64,000 nucleotides of DNA. Source: Volvox africanus. Taxonomy: Eukaryota > Chlorophyta > Chlorophyceae > Chlamydomonadales > Volvocaceae. The translations under genes and the position numbers were made by a program. Under the pieces are notes generated by a model. The model was given only the letters and a program-made list of their open reading frames with translations, did no database searches and was not told the DNA's origin. Shown piece by piece: positions 20,741 to 36,200 of this stretch (position 1 is its first letter; the number at the start of each line of letters is the position of its first letter). Location: positions 1 to 64,000 of the forward strand of contig BSDZ01000028.1 in assembly GCA_030268105.1 (NCBI GenBank). The letters run 5' to 3'.

Positions 20741-21536
20741 TGTTGTATCCTTCCTTCTTCGATCATGCACTGAATCTACACGTCTGGATATTAGCTTAGT
20801 GCACACCGTGCTTACCGACAGCAAGGCGATCCAATGCGAGTAAAGTGACAGCGGAAGACTCAACAACAAGGAAAGATTCAACTTACAATAGTCTTCGATT
20901 ACAGATTGGTAGTCGGCCGTCAGACCCCGCGGGCAATGTTCATCATCCGGCTGAAGATGATATGCTAAAATAGCTCAGGCCGAATATAAATAAGAATAAC
21001 GTATGTATGCAAATTATACTGAGTTAAGTACGCGAGTACTTGATCCAAAGTAGCGTCGAGCCGACTTCGGTCTCTAGGCGGCCGTCCTCACACCTATCAC
21101 GCCATGATACCGATGTGCAGTACAGGTCTCACTGGATTCCGATCTCAAGTGTGAGTACCTCCTTAGCACTGTTCTGGATATTGCGTAATCCGTGATATTA
21201 ATGGATGCAACACATGCAATATGCAAAGGTCCGAATATCGATATTCGGTTGCCGACCCAACCATCGCAATTGTCGTGTTCTCGCATATGCGTATGGTTTA
21301 TGACAAAGATGAGGTAATAATATTTAAAGTATTATTACGTGGGATATTACACCAACAGATAGATTGCGTATTAATATCAGCCTTGAGTCAAACATGTTGA
21401 CCGACAGAGTGATGTCGTAGATGATAATGCAATATACTGGAATATATCATGCTAATATGATTATATCATGCTTCATATTGCTCGAATGTATTGCAGTCTA
21501 CTTCGGTGCAAACGGTGATCGAACCGGCGTACAACA
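20741..21536 (-). repeat. LTR of the diverged chromovirus
   Basis: About 796 bp bounded by TGTTGT...ACAACA on the minus strand. It shares short blocks with the first element's LTR, such as GTCTTCCGCTGTC. The outer end is chosen by alignment and could shift by 3 bp because it lies in a CAA repeat. Confidence 0.7.
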
Positions 21537-22654
21537 ACAACAGCAACAAACATGTGTGTAAGCTCCATCATGTTTGCCTGCCTTGGAGGAGCGCTTCAAG
21601 AAAGAATGGCATCTACTTACCCAACCAACAGTGTGAGCTCGTGTCAGGCCTCTCAACGCTCTTAGGCTCCTTAACCTTCTCAAGCCTCTTGACCTTTCCA
21701 ACCAAATATATAAACCTGCCATCATAATGCTGAAAGGAAAAAATAAATAAGAAAAATTTCTAACACCTTGAATTAATATAAGCTTTCCTCCCAATTCAAA
21801 GTAATTTTTTTTAATTTTGAAAGTATGTTTTGCTATTACAGTGGCTGTGGTCTTTGGGATGAATAGCAATCAAAAACTACCAGCAAAATTGTTCGCAGCT
21901 TTACCTTAATGACATAATATGGTATGATCTTTATTAAGTAAATTATATCACACAAGTTTAATACTGCCTTCGTCCAGCTGAAAGCTTTTCACCTTTTTCT
22001 CCTGCCTTGCAGTAATATTCTCGAGGTTTCTAAAAAAATCATGCTAATTGAAATTAATATCTGTAAAATTCCTAAGCAATAATACCTTTACTAATTGAAA
22101 ATATTTAACAAAGAGATTGATATCAGACATGCGAAGAATCCATCATCCGTTAGGAGAGATCTAGCTGACATAAAATTACCTTTTAATATTATTTTTAAAA
22201 AGATAATACGCGATACCCCAGCTACATCCCGCGCACCGCGTGGTGTCTCGGGTCTACGTTATACACGTGTCCGCGCCACGTCATGCCGTGCCATGCATGC
22301 TGTGTCGTGCCATCACGTGAAAAATGCTGAGTTTGACAACTCTCCAGTTAAGCAGCGCATGTTAAACAATTTTATTTACAAGCTGTATGTGGTAATATAC
22401 GCTGCTTAAGTGGAAACTCAGCAATTAATATATATAGATATAGATCTAGCATTGCATTTAGGTTACAATCTAAAAGGACTGCGTAACTTGTTTGTATTCA
22501 TCTCACTTAAGACAGGCCGCCGAATTTACAGTTTGATAGAGGAGGTTTAATTCGAACTTCGCCTTAACCGTTTTACTTGTACTTTGCTGTCATACGGGGG
22601 GAAAAGGGAAGTGAGCCGTTATTAATAAACGCGGTTCGTTCGGACTTGACTTCA
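21537..22654. other. AT-rich intergenic sequence, no gene seen
   Basis: No supported coding region or RNA gene. Short open frames here have no recognisable domains. Confidence 0.5.
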
Positions 22655-25454
<2,800 letters not shown>

Positions 25455-25455
25455 T

Positions 25456-25562
25456 GGCTGCAGTAGTTTAGAGCTGTAAAGGCGTCTCGAGATGCTGACA
25501 GGGTGCTTCTGCACCTTGCTAATGTCCTGGTTTGTGCCGTACATGTACGACTACTACAATGC
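25456..25562 (+). repeat. Short dispersed structured repeat, copy 1
   Basis: About 105 bp related to 38690-38795 (plus) and 27505-27600 (minus). It contains the hairpin GGTGC-TTCT-GCACC and the palindromic CGTACATGTACG. It directly abuts the TAA array. The family is unknown. Confidence 0.6.
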
Positions 25563-27196
25563 TCTCTGTGGGTGTTGCTGTGAGACATTTCAGATCGGTG
25601 GGCTCCTATATGACTTGTTCTGCGCCCCCCCCCGTCTGCAGGTGTTTTGCTTTTCTGCTGGGCAGTTTGGGAGGGCCTCTATAGGTGACCCCTTCCCCTT
25701 AAAGAGCCTGGGTGGGAAGGCGCGGCCCTCACTAGGGTGGTTGTGGAGGTGGAGGTGTTTCCTTGATATACACTCAGCGTGATCAAAGCCAAGGGGTTGG
25801 GTCAGCGGACCATTTTATTAGGACGTTAGTTTGATATGGCATTTAGCATGCATACATACAGCAGCATCTATTGCATTCAATGTAATGTATGTGACATGGG
25901 GTCTCGGCGGCTAGGATAGGGAACGAATGATGAGCTACCCGTGGGACGGACTTGTGCGTACATCATTACCACGCTCGTGGCTAGGTAGCTGACTTCTTAC
26001 ATGCTCCTACATGCTATACCAGCAGGCTAGCTACACCTTTTCCACTATATTTTATATATAATATATATTAAAGTATATTTTTAATTATTTCACGGTCAGG
26101 ATATTTATGTCGTCAATCGCTTACTACTAATTATGATTGATCGATATTTTGTCCTATCTATGGTATCTCCATACGAAAGCACGAATTAACAGACTCCATC
26201 CATGGATGGATCCACGGAGTATGGATGGAGTACTTATTTTCAATCCATTTGTTCAATCTTAGATTGGCCCTGCGAGTTGTGTTCGTGGGTGTAAACAATG
26301 GACCCAGCCACCTAGGAATTGGGACATACATGAATATGGTCGGGAAAGCCAGCCTGAGCATATATATAGCACACAAGTTACAGATCATCAGTCATAGAAG
26401 ATGTGTTAGTTGTCTAGCGCCGCTAATAAGAAGTTGATGGACCTATGTGCGCTAACATGCCCGCACGCACGCAATGTCAACTAATCTCGATCGACGGCAG
26501 GCAGCGGTTGAGGTTATACCCTACATACTTTTCCATCCTGCACTCCAAGAGCTATATATGCTTCTGTAGCATCCACACCATAACCCTCAATTAATACGTG
26601 CATGCTCCGGCGGGCCGCCGGTTAGTTCCAGTACATCGTACAGTCAGTTATAGACAGGCGCGTTCGTGAATCTCTGCCGACGGTGCAACATCTATACTGC
26701 CCTGCCTCCTAACTGACGCCTCCACATACACAAAACCGCGAATCATCACCATTACGTACTTAGCCAGCGGGTGATAAACAATAAATGCATACACGTTGTG
26801 CACGCACATGTATGTACGTTGTAAACCCTCCAGTAACGTTATTTAATCTAGCTGTCATCAAGAATCAGATATTGCAAAGTCAGAATAACATCACCTACCT
26901 AGCAATAATTAACTGTCGTAACGACGAGGATAGACCATGTATATATGATACTCCTAGTAACATACAGCCATTTTTGTTGGTCCCTTGCTTGTTGATTGCA
27001 ATACAGCGCGTGATTAGCATGAAACGGGCTTGGTCAGCACTTGCGTGGGTATACACGTCGTATCCCCAAGATGGGGGTCAGCAATGGACCCCCAGCCAGA
27101 TGGAGGAAACGAAATAAATTCAGCAATTATTTCCAGGCAGGTCAAAATGAACACGCTGACATCCCTTGTGCATGCGTATGTACGACATACACATAA
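25563..27196. other. Intergenic, downstream of the pherophorin gene
   Basis: AT-rich, without a supportable gene. It includes the 3' untranslated region of the minus-strand pherophorin gene, whose extent I cannot set. Confidence 0.5.
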
Positions 27197-27263
27197 TTAA
27201 GGGGGAGGGCCCGTCACATATACGGGGCAGCAGTCATTCTTGACGTTGTAAAAGCTTATTAAA
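27197..27263 (-). CDS. Pherophorin last coding exon
   Basis: Acceptor ...CAACGCAG, then codons ending in YNVKNDCCPVYVTGPPP and TAA. The first base completes the Cys codon begun by TG at the end of the 35291 exon. DCCPVY is the standard end of a pherophorin domain. It lies 8,027 bp from the previous exon. Confidence 0.8.
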
Positions 27264-30200
27264 CTGCGTTGCCACATGCATGCATTGGGGGGAAGAGAAA
27301 CAGGTGTTCTCTTAAGATTATGTGTAAATGTATGTAAGTATATGTCATAAACACTGGTTGTTGGTTATCATAGATAAATAATTTATTAATTATGTAACAA
27401 TGCACATCATATGTCGTGTGTATAACATTATATTATATGTACATTGCGTATACAGGCAGGGCGGTGGCAGTCAAAGCAAGCAAGATGGCCAGTAAGCGTG
27501 ATTTCGTGGTCGTACAATGTACGGTACACAAAATCACAATATAAGGTGCCAAAAGCACATCTCGAGAGGTTTTCCGGCACTCAACCACTGCACATGACCC
27601 GTACTGTAAGTGCGGCCATTGCTCGACAGGTGTAATGCGAGAACATATAAAACACGCACAAATAATTTGGAAATAGCAAACAACGTCAGCCATAGGTGGG
27701 GACGCCCGATCGAGCAGCAGTAAGAATATGCACCAACTCAGCCGATGCAAATATATATATATATAATATAATAATATATAATATATATAATATAATATAT
27801 AATATATTAATATATAATATATATAATATATAATATATATATTATATAATATATAATATACATACATAGTATGTATGGTTAGCTTCGCAGTATCATCGGC
27901 ACGTTAGTGTCGCCGGTGATCACGCAGATGATTTAGAACTTGCGCGTTAAAGGAGCAGCAATCGCTTGTTCTAGACACCAGCACGAACAGCTGCCTTCCC
28001 TCCTTGGGATTTGCCTTCTTTTACTCTTATTTCTACGGCGGGGTTAGCAAGGACTTTTGCGGCTGCCGCGACTTGGGACACCTCGCGAATTTTCCCGACT
28101 TTTGGCCAACAACGCGATCAACCACCACTTCTAGGGAATTGTCTTCATCTGCTTTCTTCTCATCGGCGGAGATAGAGGCAACTCTCGCGTCGGCGGGGAT
28201 TCGGAGCTTTTCGCCTTTTTTTCGTTTAGCCATCCTCACAGACAGTCGCCCTGCTTCGGAACTCCAATTGCACGGCTTCTCAATGCCACTCTAGCTTTTA
28301 ATATGGCCGAAATTAACCGCGCGCGGACCACCGCGCGAGCACCTAATTCAAATGGCCAAGTAAGAGCTCCAGCCAACAGAGGCCCGCCCACCCGGCCTCC
28401 GATGGCACAACGCTTCATCAATATGGAGCAAATCCAACGGGACTTACCAGCTGGAACTCCCGTCTTACTCGACCAAGAGTCCGTGGCCCTGGACATCCAT
28501 TGGCCAGCAGACTCCAACCCGGCGGACATCCACGCCCAACTTTTTGGGCCACTCACGGATGCCATCATTGCCAAGGTACATGAGGTTATGGTAGCCAACA
28601 TGCCAGGCCTACCTTGCAGCCTGCCAAAGGTTGGCCGGCATCATCAGTACAATGGCAATGTGGTGCAAGAACTGTCCATTCTTATCCCAAAGGGTGGTAG
28701 GGCATGGCTCGTATCCTTCCCAGCAGTCACCAGGGGACACCTGAGACTGGGGCAAGTCCACCTTCTCCCTAACAGCCCACCCATCACCGTGGAGGTCCAC
28801 ATCAAAAACTTCCACAAGGTGCAGCCAGCCATCTGGGAGATTTCTGGGGTGCCGTCCACCTTATCCCTGCTAGCCATCCCTAGCTTCCTGGCACATGCCT
28901 ACTCATCAGAACGAGCACCCAGGCGCATGACTGAGTTCCAGGATCTTAAACCCCCACGCATGGCTGACACGTGGCGGGTTAAAATGGCACCGGGCTCCCA
29001 CAATCTACCACACCAGAGCAGGTTCAGCCTTGGACGACCGGGGGGCTCTTCGAACCAGGGCATGCTGGTGGCTTCCAGGCTCCGGGCAGCAGTAGAGGAG
29101 GCCCCTTTTCTCATGCCATGCAAACCCCCTCCACGCATGGAGCTCAACCGCCAGCGGGACCTCAACCGCCAACGACTGCCATCACATCAACCAATCCCCC
29201 CAACCCAGACCATAGCCCGACTGAGCGGTCCTGACCCCTCGTCCAGCAGGGCCAACACTGTGCCATCCTTTGCGGATGTTCTGAGGCAGCACCCTCTGAG
29301 CCCCCCAAGGCAACTCGCTCCCAGCTCCCTGGCGCCACTCCCTCCTGGGGCGCCCCAACCCACGGCCCCACCACCCAGGCCGCTCCCCCAAGAGATCGTC
29401 GATGCAGCAGCAACTGCAGCAGCCAAAGCAGCAGAAGCAGCATGCAAACCCAGAACCCTAACTACTTCAACCAATGTAGTCACAGGTCAGCCGGGGCCCC
29501 CAGCAGAGGCTCAACCAGCGGGACGCTCTCAACCCAGGACCCAGGCACCTCAGCATCCCTCAAACAGGCACGCCCCCACCAACACCCAACAAAACAAAAT
29601 TCGCAAGCGGCGCCTAACCCATCTGTCAGAGGAGGAACGAGCACAGCGGCACATGGCCCAAACAGAGAGGGCAAGGCAAGCCCGGAAGGCCAAACTGGCC
29701 TTGCGACGGACGCAGAGGGAGCCAACAATATCGGGTGGTATCTCCAAGGAGACACCCCGACCGCGGCGGACATCCACTTGGCATTCCCGGCAAACCAACA
29801 ACCCCTACCCACCCCAGGACATGGACTGCGATGGGAAGGAGAGCAGCCCCCACACACGGGAACCCCAAGCAGAATAATGCTGAGAGGTAGTAGGAGAAAT
29901 CAGCGGCAGGGAGCTATTTCAGGGCATCCACTGCGCATAGCCACGCACAATATGCGAGGGCTTCTGGCTTCTCATGGCAGTCGACTTCAGGCAGCGGTAC
30001 GACAGTGGGCTGAGCAGCGGCTGGATGTTGTGTGTTTGCAGGAAACCCACCATACTACAATCCAGCACCAATGCCTGTTTGAACGGGATCTTCGTCATGC
30101 CACCACTCAGATCCACACACAAAACTGGAAGGTAGCAGCATACTCTTGGTCTAGCTCGACGCACACAGCAGGAGTACTCATCCTCATCAGACAGGGGCTA

Positions 30201-33200
30201 GCTTCAGCTTTGGCACCAAAACTGGCAACACCCCAGCCTATGGGTATAAAAGGCCGGTTCACCGACTGTATCCTCCACTGGAGGGGACACCGCTTGCACA
30301 TCTGCAATATCTATCTCCCTCCTGGCACTACCTCAGCGGCTGTGGAAACCCGCCGGCAACTCTTTGAGAATGCCCTGGCAGCCACCACAACACAAGCCAT
30401 GGAGGACAATAGGGACACCACTCTTATCTGGGCAGGAGACTTCAACTTTGTGGAGAACCCAACTTTGTGGGACTCGTCCGCAGGAAGAGATGGGAGGCAG
30501 GCGGATAGGCCTATCACTGAGTTGCGACAGCGAGCAGGCCCACAGATGGTTGATACCCACCGATACCTCCACCCCAGGCGCCGTGACTTCACTCACCTGT
30601 ACCATGCACCCAGCCCAGGAGGTTCACGCCTGGATCGCATCTACATCAATGAAGCCATGCTGCCGTATATTTGCCACACGGCCATCTCATTCCACACAGC
30701 TTCAGACCACCGTCTTGCCACACTTCACCTCCTACCTCGCAAAAATGAGGTCAAGGGCCAAGGCATCAAGCGTATACACATGGCCTTCACTGACCATGAA
30801 GATTTGGCTACAAGCATGGCGGAGTGGATCCGGAACCAATGCCAAGAGGCGCCCTCAGCCGAAGAGAACCCGGGCAACCTTATTGCTTGGTGGCCTGGTT
30901 TTAAACGCCGACTAACCATCCTAGCTCACCAACTCAACAAGGTAGTGCAACAGCGCAGGCAGCAGCCAGATGCGCATACCCAGGAGGCCTACCTTGGGGT
31001 CCAACAGGCCCAACAAGCCCTCGATGCTAGGCCGCGCTCACCACACCTACTACAGCAGCTTGTAGATGCCCAAGCAAGACTGGCTAGGGTGCATATTGAG
31101 GACAACGCCAGGGCAGCAAAAAAGACCCGGGTCCACTGGTTACACGCAGGAGAGCGTCCTGGCCCAGCTCTGACAACCTTCCTGCAAACCCAAATCCAGG
31201 ACCAGCAAACAGCCCCAGTGGCCCTCCAGGCACACTCAGGCCAACTGGTCACAAATCCAGCACAGCTACCACAGGTAGTAGTGGACTTTTGGGCAGGGGT
31301 ATGCAGAGCCCCTGACTTCACCACTCCTGAAGATCGCCAGTCAGTGCTAACCCAGTTAGCAGCAGCCAACATCCGACTCCCTGAGGAAGCTGACGAAGTG
31401 GTTGGGTCCCCGACCATCGCTGTGTCTGAGCTGGGTTTCGCACTGAAGAAGAGCCAGCCAGGCAAAGCACCCGGATGGGATGGCATCCCAACGGATCTGT
31501 ACCGCAAGTTCTGGCCAGAGATTGGCCATACCATGGCAGCCCTCTTCACGGCTATCGGCAAAACAGGGCAGGTGCCAACAGGCTTTCTGGATGGTATCAT
31601 TAAGGTGCTTTATAAGAAGGGAGACCCCAAACAGCCTGGTAACTACCGCCCTATCACACTGCTTTGCTCGGACTACCGCTTGCTGGCCAAGGTGCTGGTG
31701 AATCGCCTAGGGCCAGCCCTGGGACGAATCATCAGCCCCGAGCAGTCAGCTTTTCTGCCCAAGAGGCTCATTGGGGCCAGTGTTCTCTTTCTACGCCATC
31801 TGCCTCATCTCTTACGGAAATTGAACCACCAAGGTCTGCTGGCCTTCCTGGACTTCGCGAAAGCTTATGACACAGTGGACCGCAACTTCCTGATGGGGGC
31901 AATGGAGGCGATGGGAGCAGGCCCACAGCTTTGCAGTTGGACCCGGATATTGCTTAGCAACACGCGGGCAAGAGCCATGATGAAAGGTTTCAAATCCAGG
32001 CTTGTTAAAATGGAAGCAGGGGTAAGACAGGGTTGCCCCCTAGCACCCCTGCTGTATCTCTTTGTTGCCCAGGCCTTGTTCAGCTGGCTAAAGAGCCAAG
32101 AGATAGGCCTCCGCCTATTGCCTTCAGATGAAGACAGGGCCACAGCCTGTCAGTTTGCTGACGATGCAGAAGTGGCCCTTGAAGGAGAGGAATACGTGCC
32201 AGCCTTCCTTAAAGCCATGGATACTTTTGCCCAGGCATCAGGTCAACGCCTGAACCTGGATAAGATGGAACTCCTACCCATAGGGGCTGTGGACGACCAC
32301 CGTCAGGGAAGCACAATAAATGGCCTGAAGGTGGTCACCACTGCGACAGCCCTTAACTTGCCAATGGACAACCAAGTGCAGCCGTCCCAACCAGACTGGC
32401 CTGAGATGCTAGCACTGGCCTACACGAGGATGCAACGCCTAGCCCATTATCCGCTCTCTGCCTTTGGTCGGGCTGCAGCAGTCTCAAGCTATTGCCTGCA
32501 AACAGTCACTTGGCATATGGAGCATGGTGGACCACCTCCAGATACCACTCTGACCTACATTGAACGCTTAGCGGCTCGCCTTGTAGATCGGCAACAGGGC
32601 CCAGAAGACCAGGGCCAGCACTTCACTGGAGTACCTAGCAGACTCTTGGTGGGACACCCATCAACTGGTGGTTTTGGCCTACTGCCCCTCAGGCAACACA
32701 TTCGGGCAAGACAAGCCATGTGGGCAGTGCGATTCATCCGAGGGGCCCTGATGGCCAGGAGTGAGAGAGAGAGGGTAACACTTTTGGACACGGCGATGAA
32801 TACGGTTGCTGAAGAAGAGGAGGAGCCTGTTACTAGTGGTAATGTTCGAACCCTCCACCCCTGGATCCGGACCCTGGCCACCTACCTGGAGATCACCCAT
32901 CCGGCCTTTAAACCTTGGGCCCTTAGCACTGCCCAGGCAACTGGGCCCTGGCTGGGTGGAGAGACCTTGCCTGAGGAGATCAGCCGAATTGTAGGGGCCT
33001 TAGGGCACCTCCCACCACTAGAAGATGTCAGCAACCCACCTTTAGCCCCTAGAGACTGGTGCTGGGCGGCTGCTCTCTGGGGAAATCCTTTGCTGCCCAA
33101 CAATTCGGACAATGGGGGAAGTGTCAACGGTAACAACCACCGCCCAGGCCTGGAAACCCGTCACCCACTGATGGCTTCATGCAGAAAACTGCTCACAGTT

Positions 33201-36200
33201 GGGGACCTGGTAAGGGTGTACGACATGCTGGAGCATGACCAAACATCCCTCCCTCAGCACATGACCTGGCTAGACTGGACCCAACAGTTTCTAGACCCCT
33301 CAGCTAGCCCCACCCAACTGCGAGACAAGGAGTCTACCCGTATGGCTCTCTCGGCTCTATGCAACGATATCAGCCCGGCATGGATAGCAGCAGCACGGGA
33401 GGTAGTCAACCGCTTACAACCCCAACAGCCGGACAGGGTGGAGGACAGAATGCAGCAGCAGATGCCAGCACCACCAGACCGCACCACAGTCATGGCCATG
33501 ATCGTCAGGCGTTTGGGCTGGAGATTGCCAGGGGACTCGGGTATAGTGCCTCTCTACAACCTCACGGTAAGCCAAGCTACTCAACTGCAAGGGGTTTCAA
33601 CAGCGGAGGAGCGATTGGAGCTCTTGTCAGCTTTTGTGCAGGAGGCGCAAGGGATGCCAACAGACGGACCAACTCCTCCCTGTCCTGTCACTGACCTCCA
33701 GCGCTTTCAGGCAACCCTAGACAGGCTGTGGACAGCAGTTCGGTGGGAAAATAAAAACAAAGAGACGCTGTGGCGTTTGGTGGTCGATGGGATACCCATG
33801 CCTGGCAACACACATCTTTCCAGGGTGCCCATCAAACCATGTGGGTGTGGCAGCTATGGAGCTGATACTGATCAACCTTGCTCCCCACGCCTGCACCACT
33901 TCTGGGAGTGCCCTATAGCCAAGGCGGTGCGAGAACAGATCGACAGACATCTGCCATTGCCGACATCAGCCACCATTGAAGGGGGCATGACCAGGCAACA
34001 GCTATGGCTTGTCCAAGCACCTCCCGGTTGCGAGCAGGCCCCATGGGATGTGATAGCTTTGGCAGCCTTATCTTCTATGGAATATGGCAGGCACTGTCTC
34101 CGGGCGGCAACCAGGGAACACAGGCCACAGGGGCCTTCTACCCACGGACGGCGGCAGCAACAACAGACCCACACAGCAGAGCAGGGACCCCGTCAACGGG
34201 CTATTACTGACTTCTTCAACCGTTCAGGAGGGTTCTCTCAAGAGGAAGAGGAAGATGCCAACACCCATCCAATCCTCTCAACGACACAGCCAGCAATGGA
34301 CACTCCAACACAAACAGCAGCCTCACCCCTGGACCGTGCACGGGCCCGTACAGTTGCAGACTTTTGGGCACGCTTGCATTCTTTTGCAGCGTTGGGAATA
34401 CCTCACTATGGCTGGGATCAAGTGGGACCACAACATCCCATCCTAGCCATAGTTGGCACGCAAATGCGGTGTGCAGATCCGGTTGACATCACCGACCATG
34501 GAGCAGCAAGAACAGAGCAGGGGCTTTAAGGCAGGAGTTTTGAGGAGGAGGTTCTGTGGGAGGAAAGGGGGAGAGTGAGGGAGGTAGAGACAAGGAGAGG
34601 GCGGTCTAGTTCTTGAGGAGGGGAAGGGAGAGGGTGGAGGGTTTCGTGGCTAGAGGTTCCTGTGTCCAGGCTTCGGGTCCTTAGGGTTTTAGGGGGGGTC
34701 AGCGAGAGAGGTCTTTCCTTTTTGTGCAGTGCAGGTGTCTGCGGGGTCAGCTTTGGGTGGGGCCGGAAGGCTTTCTAGGGGGCGCCAGTTCGGCTTGTCA
34801 TCCCCCCCTCCGCCTCTTGTTGGGTTCTTCCGGCTTGGCTGTGTAAGGGTGTGCTTTCCTGCTGGTGTTTCTCCTCTGAGGGGATCTGTGTGTGTCTGTC
34901 AGGCTCTTGCCAGGTCAGTTTCGGGTTAGAGGAGAGGTTTCCCCGTCCTTTGAGCAGCTAGGTGTCCCCCGTTTTCTGTTGGGCCTTTTTGTGTTTTCTT
35001 GGTGGCCCAGAGTGCTCTGTGAGTGGCCAGGCGAGAGCCTGTGAGGGCTCGCTGGCCCTAGTGAGAGGGGGAGCACGTGGCAGGACAGACAGACAAAGCC
35101 ACGTGTTCCTCCCCTGCGCTGTGGCTCGGTCCGGTCAGGACCCCCGGTGCTCGTCTTTGGAGGGTGAGTCGCCCACAGTGTAACACCCATAATATAATGT
35201 AAAATCAACTGTCAATTAAGCGATATACATATATATACATAGACATATATATACCTATGTATACATATATAGCCCTTGCTTTTAACTCACCAGTGCCCTG
35301 GTCCTCCACCGTAGCAAAGGTCCCAGAACGTGTTGGGGTTCTGAACCTCCACACATATTCTGCTGCCGTTGGCTTGCGCGACCGACCAGTTTATATTCGT
35401 TGCTATGCGCACGTGTGATGATGAAGACAGGCGGGAATAATTATTGATGGGTTGGCTTGATGAATATACGCACGCGTGCAGCAGCAGCCGGATTATTAAG
35501 CCATGCATGCATGCAGTGTTGCGTGTAGCTAATAAGGCAGAGGGCTGGCGGGCCTGATCGTGCGTTATGAGCGACAGATCAACAAAAATCTCAATGATTA
35601 TCATATATATTTGCGACTGATCTAACACGTACTTGCAAGGACAAATGGAACGGGCCGTGCGAAAGAAATGGTCAGCAGGCTAGCTAGCTTCCGGCGCACG
35701 TCAGCAGCAGCATACGTATGCTCATATGTTCTTACATATGTTCAATCATGAAGGATGAATGCGTGGAGCTCCCTGCCTCTCTGTCACTACTTAACGCACC
35801 CACCGCGGAGGGAATCCGGTCCAAAGACTGTTGGACCGCCCCAGGTGGGCTGGATGGCCTTGGCCTCTCCCCCCTTGGGGTAGAGGTTGATGGCCTTAAC
35901 TGCCTGGCGCAACTTGTAATCTGGACGCACGGCGGGCGGGAACCAATTCACATCAATCAGATAATAAGCAAGTAATACGCACACACATACACACGTATAT
36001 GGGCAATCCTAGGGTTTTGAGGGTTTAGAGGGCAGGGCCTCCTGAGACGCTTCGCGCTGGGGCCCCTCAAAAACGCAATAATATCATGAATATAATGTTT
36101 TTCTACATATATACATACATGCATACCATGATGTCTGGCAATCAACAAGAGTTGCCAACTCTACACATACATGCATTATATAGGCCTTATTTACCTACTT

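Larger units (their letters stand above)
18400..21536 (-). mobile_element. Second, diverged chromovirus: 5' LTR, gag and protease only
   Basis: Reads right to left: LTR 21536-20741, PBS-like TGGTAGCGAGACGG, gag from 20311, zinc knuckle near 19170, and a protease-region match to the first chromovirus ending near 18405. Reverse transcriptase and everything after it are missing. The sequence is clearly related but far more diverged than the LTR copy at the window start, so this is a different family. Confidence 0.8.
27869..35187 (+). mobile_element. Full-length L1-clade LINE inside a pherophorin intron
   Basis: About 7.3 kb: a 5' UTR with one shortened monomer, intact ORF1 (28303-29877), intact ORF2 (29877-34529) and a GT-rich 3' UTR ending ACAGTGTAACACCC with an ATAATATAATG tail. 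It is oriented antisense to the host gene. No inactivating mutation is visible, so this copy could be active. Because the left flank is AT repeat, the target-site duplication cannot be defined by eye. Confidence 0.95.

Noticed and set aside
21498..21869. 123-aa minus-strand frame
   Set aside because: AT-rich with a Cys run from a CAA repeat; no domain or splice support.
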